64,000 nucleotides of DNA, taken from positions 62,001 through 126,000 of the forward strand of contig CAYNOT010000010.1 of NCBI GenBank assembly GCA_964398945.1, written 5' to 3'. Both the position numbers and the translations under genes were made by a program. The stretch is from JBGTGG01 sp964398945. GTDB lineage: Bacteria; Bacteroidota; Bacteroidia; Cytophagales; Cyclobacteriaceae. The notes below the pieces were generated by a model, which saw nothing but the letters and a program-made list of their open reading frames with translations, ran no database searches and was not told the DNA's origin. Shown one piece after another: positions 18,901-27,031 of the stretch (the stretch's first letter is position 1; every line of letters starts with the position of its first letter).

Positions 18901-19415
18901 TTCCGCCAGGGGAAGTAAATAAACTCATCGTGTTGTGAATCATAAAAACACAGGTCGCGGGCATCAAGTGCCAGCCACTTCCGATTGGTTTTATCGATAT
19001 GTATGTCCCATGTTATGCCACTGGCAATTTTTGATTTACCTTGTCGGGATTCCAAATCATCGGGTGTAAAAACAAAGAGGCTATCGTTTTTAGGGTTAAG
19101 TAAATTTAATCCGCCCCATGTTCCGATCCACAAGTTGCCATTCTCATCTTCTTCCACATCGTTGATATGCTCATGTGATAGCGAGCGTCTTTGCTGGCCC
19201 GGTCGATAAATAATGAATTCATGTCCATCATATCGGTTCAACCCGTTTTCAGTTCCAATCCACATAAACCCGGTTTGGTCTTTCATAAAGCAGGTAACCC
19301 GATTATCGGATAGGCCTTGCAGCTCTGTAATTTTTTCAAAATGATAATTTTGAGCGTGTAAGGCAGCCGGAAGAATGAACAGGAAAAGGAGTGTTTTGGG
19401 TAATGGGATTTTCAC
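15954..19415 (-). CDS. Reg_prop/Y_Y_Y sensor histidine kinase with GAF domain
   Basis: This 1153-residue protein has a signal peptide (MKIPLPKTLLFLFILPAALHAQ). A periplasmic double propeller of Reg_prop repeats follows (DQTGFMWIGTENGLNRYDG, ENGNLWIGTWGGL, NGNIWLASDKGLTRID), then a Y_Y_Y domain (YYYQLHGYNEEWTNAG...LSDGNYTFHVKAID). One transmembrane helix lies near 765 (WFLSLVVISFLGGLYFWY), followed by a GAF domain (about 790-950). A HisKA_3 dimerisation domain has His966 in RDLHDDIGSTLSSIK, and a HATPase domain has EAINNAAKYS and DDGCGFD. There is no fused receiver or DNA-binding domain, so it is a classical kinase that needs a partner, supplied by the NarL-type regulator just downstream. Such propeller sensors often detect glycans, but no saccharide genes are adjacent. 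Confidence 0.92.
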   Translation of the reverse strand: MKIPLPKTLLFLFILPAALHAQNYHFEKITELQGLSDNRVTCFMKDQTGFMWIGTENGLNRYDGHEFIIYRPGQQRRSLSHEHINDVEEDENGNLWIGTWGGLNLLNPKNDSLFVFTPDDLESRQGKSKIASGITWDIHIDKTNRKWLALDARDLCFYDSQHDEFIYFPWRKFIATLFTLQADDYYAIQKIEQKSENEIWLGTTLGLFSFDFKLEKFKYHGGDLRQDFSSMQFDSTQNLLFFAQENLYVYDLKKGTLEKIKKDPTTILQPEKNSIPILIPSGSGLWVINPANKQASLQPLKGTNPFTLHHTKVNALYNDQGIIWIGTQTGIGLHDPHTDIFPFIRVFPDTSQFTSGNVYHVLDHQEDSVYYISSFTRGSLTIFNKKTGARKELFEINGKRLFNCSKVYEDRMHRLWVLTKHTIFVSDPSRKEFSVFTPPGEGKDYQFMDMVEDRDGNFWYASMGYGVCFYDAQTKKWTLIEKDPKALFASRPTALLSDSVHNEIWIADYSFGAFQYQRDTKKFIYHGVNASSSKHIQSSLTYALTIDHESNVWVATTSGGVSKYSHKENAFTTYTMKTGLAENTIHAIQADRNGNIWLASDKGLTRIDVNGGILNHYDKKNGLPYGSFSTPFSINASGEIIIGTADGFLQFNPDQLIPGSVDFPIVITDVHQEDKLVFNGSEFNHDENEFTFKFSALTYSLPKQVTYYYQLHGYNEEWTNAGNNHAAHFTNLSDGNYTFHVKAIDHSGKASSNIASISFTINPPFWKTSWFLSLVVISFLGGLYFWYRMLTQKIKTEKTLNDFATSLYGLTTVDEVFWMVAKKSIKLLDFEDCVVYLIQDNGKLIQKSLVNTQHPGLNKINSPLEIEMGKGIVGSVAKSGKAEIVRDTSKDERYIVDGERRYSEISVPIFVEGKVFAVIDSEHSKKNFYRSWHLSMLTEIAKICSAKIGRYFIEDTIRSKVARDLHDDIGSTLSSIKIMSNIALEKNDRVTTQNYLASIRQNANTMQESMSDMVWAINPENDTLEKVMIRMKEFAAEILEPLEIHYAFIEDPGFASTKMSLSTRKDFFLIYKEAINNAAKYSRCKKLTVELKRVEHFIHLKIQDDGCGFDMFHSNGGNGLNNMKYRANNINARLQIETAPKHGTRIMLVAPIT

Positions 19416-19537
19416 GAGAATGAAGATACTAAACTTTGTGATTGTTGAAGCGGAATTTGAATGGTGACGTGGATACCCCTGAATGCCGGATGTTTAACAT
19501 AAAACCTGTAATGTGCCACAGTTTTGCTGTTTTTCGT

Positions 19538-19545
19538 TAGTTTTG
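19538..19545 (+). promoter_or_regulatory. -7 box of the ftsK promoter
   Basis: TAGTTTTG at 19538-19545 matches the Bacteroidota -7 consensus TAnnTTTG exactly. It lies 14 bases before the ATG at 19560. It is downstream of the first in-frame start candidate at 19524, which supports the later start for ftsK. No well-spaced -33 element was seen. Confidence 0.45.
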
Positions 19546-19559
19546 CGACAATTAAAAAA

Positions 19560-22004
19560 ATGGCCAAGAACACTTATAAATCAAATACCTTTAAGAAGGA
19601 AAGCAAAAGCGGAAAGAGTAAGTCGCCCGGCAGGAAACTGGGTTTTGAATTTCTTCAGGACCCCCGGTTTAAACTGGCGGTCGGATTCTTTTTACTGATT
19701 GCTTCACTTTCGTTGATTATATCTTTTGTCTCCTATTTATTCACCGGTCAGGCAGACCATAGTGTAGTCGATGCTTTGAATGATGGCGGAATACTGGAAT
19801 CAGGAAAAGAAGTTGAAAATTGGTTGGGTTTGTATGGTGCCATTTCATCGCACTACTTTATTTTTAGATGGTTCGGGATTTCAGCTTTTTTTATCCCACC
19901 GCTTTTCTTCGCCATTGGCTTCCGGCTTGTTTTCAAAAGAAGGTTGCTTCCGGTCGTTTCGTTTTTGATGTTTTCGGTTTTTGCTATTCTATGGCTTTCG
20001 CTTTTACTAGGATACATGATCCTGATCAACTCCGGTGTGAGTGAATGGAGTTTCCTGGCAGGAGGGTTGGGCTTTACATTGGCAGAACTTGCCAACGGTC
20101 TGTTCGGCTGGGGAACATTTCTACTCTTAATCCTTTCACTCTTTATTTTCATCATCTTTTATTTCAATGTGACAGCGATCACCGCCTTTAAAGTGAAAGA
20201 CCCAAAACCAATGGGATTGGATGCTATTACAAAAGATGAGGAGGATGGCGAAGAAGGATTGCTTGGATCAGCATACACAGATGATGAAGATAATTGGCCG
20301 GAAAAACTTCCGGTTGAACTGAAAACGGATGAGCCCGGACCAATAGAGGAGCCGATCGAAGCCGTCCAGGAATTGGAAATCAATACGCCAAAACAAACAG
20401 TAAAGAAAGCGACAGGAGAACCTGAATTTACAATAGAAGAAAAAACCGATACAGATAAAGTTGCAGAGAAGCTTGTTGCTGAACATGGTGTTTACGACCC
20501 TACACTTGATCTCAGCGGATACAAATTTCCACCCCTCCATTTATTGAAGGAGTTTGAGACCAGCAAAGTCCAGGTAACACAGGAAGAACTTACACAGAAC
20601 AAAGACCGCATTGTTGAAACACTGATCAACTTTAAGATCGGTATTCAAAGCATTAAAGCGACTATCGGCCCAACGGTTACGCTGTACGAAATCGTTCCGG
20701 ATGCGGGAATAAAAATTTCACGGATACGAAACCTGGAAGACGATATCGCCTTGTCTTTATCAGCGTTGGGAATTCGTATTATCGCACCAATTCCGGGAAG
20801 GGGAACGATTGGTATTGAAGTGCCCAATAAAAACCGCGAAATGGTAAGCATCCGCTCGGTACTTGAAATTGAAAAATTCCAGAAGAGCAACATGGAGTTG
20901 CCGATTGCCTTGGGAAAAACAATTTCCAACGAAGCGTATTTGGTTGATCTTACCAAAATGCCCCACTTGTTGGTGGCAGGTTCAACAGGCCAGGGAAAAT
21001 CGGTTGGCTTAAATGTTATCCTTGCTTCTTTACTATACAAGCGCCATCCATCGCAATTAAAATTTGTATTGGTCGATCCGAAAAAAGTTGAGATGTCTTT
21101 GTTTAGTAAAATTGAAAGACACTATCTCGCCAAGATGCCCAACAGTGAGGAGGCCATTATCACCGATACCCGAAAGGTTGTGCATACGCTTAATGCATTG
21201 TGCATTGAAATGGAGAACCGGTATGAAATGTTGAAGGATGCCGGAGCAAAAAATTTAAAAGAGTACAATGTTAAGTTTGTTGATCGCAAGTTAAATCCAA
21301 AGGAAGGGCATCGCTTTCTTCCGTACATCGTGTTGGTGATCGATGAACTTGCCGATTTGATGATGACGGCCGGCAAGGAAGTGGAAACACCAATCGCACG
21401 GCTGGCGCAACTTGCACGGGCTATCGGGATACATTTAGTGGTGGCAACACAACGACCTTCTGTGAACGTAATCACGGGGGTAATCAAAGCAAACTTCCCG
21501 GCCCGTTTGTCGTTCCGTGTAATTTCCAAAATAGATTCGCGTACCATTTTGGATACCGGGGGAGCGGACCAACTTGTGGGTATGGGCGATATGTTGCTTT
21601 CTACCGGTTCGGAAATATTGCGTTTGCAATGCCCGTTCATTGACACACCTGAAATTGAAAAGATTTGTGAATTCATTGGATCGCAGCGCGGTTATGATTC
21701 TGCTTATATGTTGCCGGAGTTTGAAGGCGATGAAGATAGCGGCCCCGGTGCTGTTGATTTAACCGATCGTGATGTTCTTTTTGAAGATGCAGCACGGGTA
21801 ATTGTGGCGCATCGTCAGGGTAGCACCTCCCTGATCCAACGAAAGTTGAAGCTCGGGTATAACCGTGCCGGCAGGTTGATTGATCAACTGGAGGCCGCAG
21901 GCATTGTTGGCCCATTTGAGGGGAGCAAGGCGCGGGAAGTTTTAATTCAGGATGAAGTGGGATTGGAACAGTTATTGAATGAGTTGAAAGAGAAACACCA
22001 GTAA
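19560..22004 (+). CDS. ftsK: DNA translocase FtsK
   Basis: An 814-residue DNA translocase that couples chromosome segregation to division. An ORF start at 19524 exists, but the ATG at 19560 (MAKNTYKSNTFKK) lies behind the probable promoter and is preferred. Four transmembrane segments occupy about residues 35-210, followed by a short acidic, proline-containing linker. The motor has the Walker A motif GSTGQGKS near residue 475 and the Walker B region IVLVIDELADLMMT near 590, then RPSVNVITGVIKANFPARLSF. The C-terminal gamma winged helix contains ARVIVAHRQGSTSLIQRKLKLGYNRAGRLIDQLEAAGIVGP. It is followed 33 bases later by a LolA-like gene, an arrangement common in Bacteroidota. Confidence 0.97.
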   Translation: MAKNTYKSNTFKKESKSGKSKSPGRKLGFEFLQDPRFKLAVGFFLLIASLSLIISFVSYLFTGQADHSVVDALNDGGILESGKEVENWLGLYGAISSHYFIFRWFGISAFFIPPLFFAIGFRLVFKRRLLPVVSFLMFSVFAILWLSLLLGYMILINSGVSEWSFLAGGLGFTLAELANGLFGWGTFLLLILSLFIFIIFYFNVTAITAFKVKDPKPMGLDAITKDEEDGEEGLLGSAYTDDEDNWPEKLPVELKTDEPGPIEEPIEAVQELEINTPKQTVKKATGEPEFTIEEKTDTDKVAEKLVAEHGVYDPTLDLSGYKFPPLHLLKEFETSKVQVTQEELTQNKDRIVETLINFKIGIQSIKATIGPTVTLYEIVPDAGIKISRIRNLEDDIALSLSALGIRIIAPIPGRGTIGIEVPNKNREMVSIRSVLEIEKFQKSNMELPIALGKTISNEAYLVDLTKMPHLLVAGSTGQGKSVGLNVILASLLYKRHPSQLKFVLVDPKKVEMSLFSKIERHYLAKMPNSEEAIITDTRKVVHTLNALCIEMENRYEMLKDAGAKNLKEYNVKFVDRKLNPKEGHRFLPYIVLVIDELADLMMTAGKEVETPIARLAQLARAIGIHLVVATQRPSVNVITGVIKANFPARLSFRVISKIDSRTILDTGGADQLVGMGDMLLSTGSEILRLQCPFIDTPEIEKICEFIGSQRGYDSAYMLPEFEGDEDSGPGAVDLTDRDVLFEDAARVIVAHRQGSTSLIQRKLKLGYNRAGRLIDQLEAAGIVGPFEGSKAREVLIQDEVGLEQLLNELKEKHQ

Positions 22005-22037
22005 TAATTATATTGTAGGTAAACGGAAAAAGTAAAA

Positions 22038-22679
22038 ATGAAAAAGCTAGTATTTGGATTGATTTCAGTGTTTTTGGTAAATGTAGCTTCGGCTCAGTAC
22101 GACCCAAAGGCGTTGGAAATATTGGATGCCATGAGCAAGAAGTATAAAGAGATTTCTGCTTTTGAAGCGAATATCGCGTATACCCTGGTCAATGATGTCG
22201 AAAAATTGAATGAAAAATTCAGTGGAAAGATCACTGTAAAAGGCGGAAAATTCAGGCTTCTATTGGATGGACAGGAAATCATCAACAACGGCACAACGAT
22301 GTGGACGTACCTGCCGGACATAAAAGAAGTGAATATTGACAATTACGACCCTGAATCGGAAGATATCAATCCTGCAAAAATCTACGATGCCTACAAAAAG
22401 GGGTTTAAGTATTTGTACCTGGAAGACAAAACCGTTGGCGGTGTTGTATGCCATGTGATTGATTTGGTTCCTGAAAAGAAAGATGCACAGTATTTTAAAA
22501 TCAGGATGAACATTGCAAAGAATGATAAAAGCATTCAAAGCTGGACAATGTTCGACAAGAGCCAAAACCGGTATACTTACACGATCACGAAGTTCGTTCC
22601 CAATATCAAGGTAGATGACAGTTTCTTTACCTTCGATTTGTCGAAATATCCCGGAATTGAAGTGATTGATTTACGATAA
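22038..22679 (+). CDS. lolA: LolA-like outer membrane lipoprotein carrier
   Basis: This 213-residue protein has a signal peptide (MKKLVFGLISVFLVNVASAQ). The body matches the LolA family: DAMSKKYKEISAFEANIAYTL, FSGKITVKGGKFRLLLDGQEIINNGTTMWTYLPDIKEVNID, and the late beta strand VDDSFFTFDLSKYPGIEVIDLR. LolA shuttles lipoproteins across the periplasm. It follows ftsK by 33 bases and is closed by a clear terminator at 22704-22738, so ftsK and this gene probably form one unit. The family contains paralogues with other clients, so the symbol carries some doubt. Confidence 0.85.
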   Translation: MKKLVFGLISVFLVNVASAQYDPKALEILDAMSKKYKEISAFEANIAYTLVNDVEKLNEKFSGKITVKGGKFRLLLDGQEIINNGTTMWTYLPDIKEVNIDNYDPESEDINPAKIYDAYKKGFKYLYLEDKTVGGVVCHVIDLVPEKKDAQYFKIRMNIAKNDKSIQSWTMFDKSQNRYTYTITKFVPNIKVDDSFFTFDLSKYPGIEVIDLR

Positions 22680-22703
22680 CCGACCATCCGTAGAAGAATT
22701 TTG

Positions 22704-22738
22704 GAAGCAATCCCGGAAAGGATTGCTTCTTTTGTTTT
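22704..22738 (+). terminator. Intrinsic terminator after lolA
   Basis: A perfect 10-bp stem, GAAGCAATCC (22704-22713) with GGATTGCTTC (22720-22729), has a 6-base loop and is followed by TTTTGTTTT. It lies 24 bases after the lolA stop and 53 bases before pyrF. Confidence 0.85.
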
Positions 22739-22791
22739 AAAGCTTTTATTTAGACCAATAGAAACCGGCCTCACCCCGTTAACATTCCTAC

Positions 22792-23610
22792 ATGGACAAA
22801 GCACAACTCTTTGAGCAAATCAAAAAAAAAGAATCCTACCTATGTGTTGGGCTCGATACCGATTTGGATAAAATACCAAAACATTTGCTTGCTTCTGATG
22901 ATCCGGTTTTTGAATTCAACAAACAAATTATTGATGCTACCCATCAATATTGTGTAGCGTACAAACCCAATCTTGCATTTTACGAAGCCCTCGGGCCAAA
23001 AGGGTGGATAAGCCTGCAAAAAACATTGGACTACATTCCGGAAGGTATTTTCACCATTGCCGATGCGAAGCGTGGCGACATTGGCAATACTTCTTCGTTG
23101 TATGCGAAGGCATTTTTTGAACAGATGAGCTTCGATTCGATAACCGTTGCCCCCTACATGGGCGAGGATTCTGTAAAGCCTTTCTTAAAGTTTAAAGACA
23201 AGTGGGTGATCTTGCTGGCACACACATCCAATCCCGGCAGTGCCGATTTTCAATTGATCGAATCGAAAGTGACCGAGCGGAAACTGTATGAAGAAGTTAT
23301 TCTCAAATCCCAGGAATGGGGGTCACCGGAAAAATTAATGTATGTGGTGGGGGCCACACAGGCAGAGAAATTCAAATTTATTCGTGACCTCGCGCCTGAT
23401 TATTTCTTTTTGGTTCCCGGTATTGGCGCACAGGGTGGCGATCTGCAAATGGTTTCTGAACAGGGACTTACAAAAGAATGTGGATTGCTCGTTAATTCTG
23501 CGCGCGCCATTATCTATGCCTCTGTGGAAAATGACTTTGCCGCAGCTGCCGGAAAAGCTGCGGAAAAAGTACAAATAGAAATGAAAGGATATCTCGATCG
23601 TTTTTTGTAA
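22792..23610 (+). CDS. pyrF: Orotidine 5'-phosphate decarboxylase
   Basis: A 272-residue enzyme that converts orotidine 5'-phosphate to UMP, the last step of pyrimidine synthesis. It belongs to the longer PyrF group: LCVGLDTDLDKIP near the start, KPNLAFYEALG, and the catalytic motif ADAKRGDIGNT with its active lysine. The phosphate-binding end is LVPGIGAQGGD...LVNSARAIIYAS. The length fits this subgroup (about 270). It follows a terminator, so it has its own promoter, and it is followed 32 bases later by the DUF2851 gene. Confidence 0.95.
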   Translation: MDKAQLFEQIKKKESYLCVGLDTDLDKIPKHLLASDDPVFEFNKQIIDATHQYCVAYKPNLAFYEALGPKGWISLQKTLDYIPEGIFTIADAKRGDIGNTSSLYAKAFFEQMSFDSITVAPYMGEDSVKPFLKFKDKWVILLAHTSNPGSADFQLIESKVTERKLYEEVILKSQEWGSPEKLMYVVGATQAEKFKFIRDLAPDYFFLVPGIGAQGGDLQMVSEQGLTKECGLLVNSARAIIYASVENDFAAAAGKAAEKVQIEMKGYLDRFL

Positions 23611-23642
23611 ACTCGCTTGTGTATTCATAACTGTTGGCTGCT

Positions 23643-24917
23643 ATGCAAGAATCCTTTCTCCATTATATCTGGCAATACCAGTATTTCAATAAAGAATCAT
23701 TTACATCCACGCAAGGTGAAGATGTGCAAGTGTTGCATGTTGGCCATTACAATACGGATGCCGGCCCCGACTTTAGCCAGGCAAGGATCTTAATTGGCGG
23801 TATTGAATGGATCGGCCATGTCGAAATCCACTATAAATCATCGCAGTGGTTTGACCATCATCATGATAGTGATCAGGCGTATGATAACGTGATCTTGCAT
23901 GTAGTGTGGGAAGACAATGCAGGTATTCAAAGACGGGATGGCACTACCATTCCGACTGTAGTATTAAAAGGCCGCGTGGATCAAACACTCATTACGCGCT
24001 ATCGGAAATTAGTGGAGAGTGCAGCGGCAATTCCATGTTCAAATTCACTGGTGCACGTTCCTGAAATTATCAAACTATCAACACTTGATCAGGTACTGGT
24101 TGAAAGGGTACAACAAAAATCTGAAGGTGTTCTTGCTATTTTGAATGCAACGCAAAATGATTGGGAAGAATCTTGTTATCGATTGCTTTGTAAGAATTTT
24201 GGATTCAAAGTAAATGAAGAGCCCTTTATTCTGCTGGCGCAATCCCTTCCCTACAAAATCTTATTGAAACATGCTGATCAACCGCTGCAAATTGAAGCAT
24301 TGTTGTTTGGGCAGGCAGGTTTTCTTTCCTTAACGAAAGGGGACGTGTATTATCAATTGTTGCGAAGGGAGTTTAAAGTATTGCGGCAAAAATATTCGTT
24401 GGAACCCCTTCATTATTCACAGTGGCGGTTTCTACGATTACGCCCGGCCAATTTTCCTACGGTTAGGATTAGTCAGCTGGCATCCTTGCTGGTAAACCAC
24501 AAAAATATTTTCTCCAGCATCCTTTCGATCACAGACCATGCACAGCTTTGTAAACTATTTTTGAACCCGGTATCCGAATACTGGCAGGAACATTATCATT
24601 TCCGCAAGCAGGCGAAATCAAAAATCCCCACAATTGGCAAAAGCTCAATACACGCCATTATTATAAATTCTGTTGTACCTTTATTGGCGGCCTATAGCGG
24701 CCGCACAGACAACTACGTGTATATGGAACGAGCCATCGATTTTTTACAAAAGGCCCCGTTGGAAAACAATACCATCGTACGTCAATGGAAAGCGTTGGGG
24801 TGGGCAGGAAAGTCATCCTTTGATTCACAGGCAATGATTGGCTTGTACAATCAATATTGTGTGAAGCGCAAATGCCTCTCTTGTTCCATTGGTATTCATT
24901 TGGTGAGCCCGAAGTGA
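23643..24917 (+). CDS. DUF2851 family protein
   Basis: The ORF opens at a TTG at 23634, but the ATG at 23643 (MQESFLHYIWQYQYFN) fits the family start; the protein has 424 residues. Features of DUF2851 include GHYNTDAGPDFSQARILIGGIEWIGHVEIHYKSSQW, HDSDQAYDNVILHVVWEDN, and a cysteine-rich end (YCVKRKCLSCSIGIHL). The family is common in Bacteroidota but has no established function. Its last 46 bases overlap the next gene in another frame, so the two are translationally linked. Confidence 0.85.
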   Translation: MQESFLHYIWQYQYFNKESFTSTQGEDVQVLHVGHYNTDAGPDFSQARILIGGIEWIGHVEIHYKSSQWFDHHHDSDQAYDNVILHVVWEDNAGIQRRDGTTIPTVVLKGRVDQTLITRYRKLVESAAAIPCSNSLVHVPEIIKLSTLDQVLVERVQQKSEGVLAILNATQNDWEESCYRLLCKNFGFKVNEEPFILLAQSLPYKILLKHADQPLQIEALLFGQAGFLSLTKGDVYYQLLRREFKVLRQKYSLEPLHYSQWRFLRLRPANFPTVRISQLASLLVNHKNIFSSILSITDHAQLCKLFLNPVSEYWQEHYHFRKQAKSKIPTIGKSSIHAIIINSVVPLLAAYSGRTDNYVYMERAIDFLQKAPLENNTIVRQWKALGWAGKSSFDSQAMIGLYNQYCVKRKCLSCSIGIHLVSPK

Positions 24918-26179
24918 TTTATATACCTTCCATTCTTTTCTTTTGTCTTTTGATTTTCTTCGGTGTGAAGGAGTTTCAAAAAACGGATGCTACTATAAAA
25001 AAATATTTTGTACCCGGACTTATTTTTAAATTCATTTGTGGGGTTGGTATGGGTGTGTTGTACAGCTACTATTATGAATCCGGTGATACGTTTGTTTTTT
25101 TTGAAGACGGAAAAAAAATAGCCGGTCTTGCATCCACAGATACTGGGAAGTTTTTCCAATTCCTTTGGAATGGAGATGAAAATTTTGCGGTTTGGAATCA
25201 ACTAAAATTGACACAACCACGCGCCTTGTTTTTCAGTAAGCTTACTGCAATCGGCTATTTAATGAGCTTTGGAAATTATTGGACGGTGGCGATTTTGTTT
25301 TCGTGTGTTTCTTTTTTCACTACGTGGAAGTTGGTTGAAAAAATTATTGAATTTTTCCCTGCAACCAAATATGCAGCAGTTATTGCGTTTTTGTTTTTTC
25401 CCTCGGTTGTATTCTGGTCCTCAGGATTAATGAAAGAAAGTATAGCGATGACAGGGTTGTTTGCAGTGGTGTATGTTTTTCTGAAACATTGGGTGCAGAA
25501 CAAGATCAGTATATGTGATGCAGTGGTTTTGATAATCGGGTTCTGGTTGCTTTGGAATTTGAAATATTATTATGCGGGAATTGCATTGATATCGGTTGGT
25601 GCCATGTTGATTGCCCGGTTGTTTTTAAAACAACGATCAATGAACACCGTGCAAACTGTCTTGCTTTTTTTCTTGATATTAATTCTTCCTTCGTTGCTGG
25701 TAACCCAGCTGCATCCCAATTTTTATGTTTCCCGGATTTTGGAAGTGGTTATAAAGAATTATGAAGCGTATCGGCTAGTTTCAAAACCCGGAAATTTGAT
25801 CGATTATTATCACCTGGAACCAACGCTGACAAGCGCGCTGCTAAATGCACCGTGGGCACTTGTTTCGGGTTTGTTCAGGCCGTTTATTTGGGAGGCCCGG
25901 TCTTTGTTTCAGATTATTGCGGGTGTGGAAACGTTAGCGGTGCTCGTACTTTTTTTAAACATGCTGAAGCGTTTGAAGAATATTCCGGTTGCACCAAACC
26001 TGCCCTTATTGCTTGGGGTTATCACCTATATCATGTTGTTAGCTGTTTTTCTTGCAATGTCAACTCCAAACATGGGCACACTGGTACGCTATCGGGTTGG
26101 GTTTTATCCATTCTTTGTCTTTCTGTTGTTGCTGGCAAACCCTTGGATAACACAGCGCAACCGATTTCATTCAAAGTAG
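24872..26179 (+). CDS. Polytopic membrane protein of unknown function
   Basis: About 435 residues and nine or ten hydrophobic segments. The longest ORF begins at a TTG at 24857. The ATG at 24872 is more likely (MPLLFHWYSFGEPEVIYIPSILFF); a GTG at 24914 is another option. Recognisable pieces are FFPSVVFWSSGLMKESIAM, FWLLWNLKYYYAG and STPNMGTLVRYRVGFYPFFVFLLL. The pattern resembles membrane proteins of polysaccharide synthesis such as EpsG or oligosaccharide polymerase-like proteins, but I cannot assign a family. It overlaps the DUF2851 gene by 46 bases. Confidence 0.75.
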   Translation: MPLLFHWYSFGEPEVIYIPSILFFCLLIFFGVKEFQKTDATIKKYFVPGLIFKFICGVGMGVLYSYYYESGDTFVFFEDGKKIAGLASTDTGKFFQFLWNGDENFAVWNQLKLTQPRALFFSKLTAIGYLMSFGNYWTVAILFSCVSFFTTWKLVEKIIEFFPATKYAAVIAFLFFPSVVFWSSGLMKESIAMTGLFAVVYVFLKHWVQNKISICDAVVLIIGFWLLWNLKYYYAGIALISVGAMLIARLFLKQRSMNTVQTVLLFFLILILPSLLVTQLHPNFYVSRILEVVIKNYEAYRLVSKPGNLIDYYHLEPTLTSALLNAPWALVSGLFRPFIWEARSLFQIIAGVETLAVLVLFLNMLKRLKNIPVAPNLPLLLGVITYIMLLAVFLAMSTPNMGTLVRYRVGFYPFFVFLLLLANPWITQRNRFHSK

Positions 26180-26224
26180 TTTTGTTTCCTTGGGGGTGCT
26201 GGGTGCTATTCAAATTACCGTTTC

Positions 26225-26310
26225 GGACTAAAGTCCAAAGGACGAAAAGGTCATTTGCCACGCACTTAAGTGCATGGCAAATGAAAACCAGATAAAGGGG
26301 CTTTAGCCCA
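26225..26310. repeat. Cluster of REP-like palindromes
   Basis: The 208-base gap 26180-26387 contains three palindromes in a row. They are GGACTAAAGTCC (26225-26236); a 32-base hairpin built from CATTTGCCA (26252-26260), GCACTTAAGTGC (26262-26273) and TGGCAAATG (26275-26283); and GGGGCTTTAGCCC at about 26296-26308. They have no T tract, so they are not typical terminators. They look like REP elements (inference); no REP transposase gene is in the window. Confidence 0.5.
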
Positions 26311-26387
26311 ACTGCTCACTTTCATGGTGGCAATTTGAAATACGCCCCGCCTTGTTTGGTAGTGCCATCACCCATACCTTTGTTTAG

Positions 26388-27026
26388 ATGAAAAATCCTG
26401 TAATAATTTTTGGTGCCAGCGCACTAGGTCGGTCTGCTAAAGAAATTTTTGATGCGAATGAAGTTGTGGTCTATGGATTTTTAGATGAAACCAAATCCTT
26501 ACATGGAAAAGAGATTGACACCGTGGTGGTGTTGGGTGCAACGGACGATGATGGTTTCCTTAAATTGATAGGAAAAAAATGTGAAGCTTTTGTGGCCGTT
26601 GATGATAACCGCCTTCGGAAAAGCCTTGTGAAAATGCTCCATGAAAAACGGAAGGTGCAACCAGTAAATGCCATCCATGGTACCGCTTTGATCCCTGAAT
26701 CTGTCCATATCGGACATGGAAATTTCCTGGACATGGGTGTTAAAATCGGGGCAGGGGCACACGTTGGCAACCATACCCTTATCCATGCTGGTGCAATAGT
26801 TGGGGCAGAATGTTCGATTTCCGATTTTGTCCAGATTGGTATGGGAAGCCTGATCAATGCAGGCGTGAAAATAGAAGAGGAAGTATTTATCGGTTCGGGC
26901 GTTACGATTGTTAGTGGTGTTACCATTGGCAAAGGGGCACGGATCGGAGCGGGTTCGGTAGTCGTTACTTCCGTAAAAGAAGGTGAGACAGTTTTCGGAA
27001 ACCCCGCTCAAGTTGTGAAAGCATAA
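26388..27026 (+). CDS. NeuD/PglD-like sugar O-acyltransferase
   Basis: This 212-residue protein has a short Rossmann-like N-terminus (VIIFGASALGRSAKEIFDAN, GFLDE) and a left-handed beta-helix with hexapeptide repeats from about residue 95 onward (VHIGHGNFLDMGVKIGAGAHVGNHTLIHAGAIVGAECSISDFVQIGMG). It ends in GNPAQVVK, as in NeuD/PglD acyltransferases, which acetylate nucleotide-linked or lipid-linked amino sugars. The probable catalytic histidine is in NHTLIHAG. There are no capsule or pilin genes beside it. It lies 5 bases ahead of the nucleoside phosphorylase gene. Confidence 0.85.
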   Translation: MKNPVIIFGASALGRSAKEIFDANEVVVYGFLDETKSLHGKEIDTVVVLGATDDDGFLKLIGKKCEAFVAVDDNRLRKSLVKMLHEKRKVQPVNAIHGTALIPESVHIGHGNFLDMGVKIGAGAHVGNHTLIHAGAIVGAECSISDFVQIGMGSLINAGVKIEEEVFIGSGVTIVSGVTIGKGARIGAGSVVVTSVKEGETVFGNPAQVVKA

Positions 27027-27031
27027 TTGAT

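Noticed and set aside
21122..21676. 184-codon minus-strand ORF
   Set aside because: It is fully antisense to the conserved motor domain of ftsK and shows no family features.
23855..23880. CATCATCATGATAG stretch similar to the operator core
   Set aside because: It lies inside the DUF2851 coding region (a histidine run) and lacks the second arm and a promoter.
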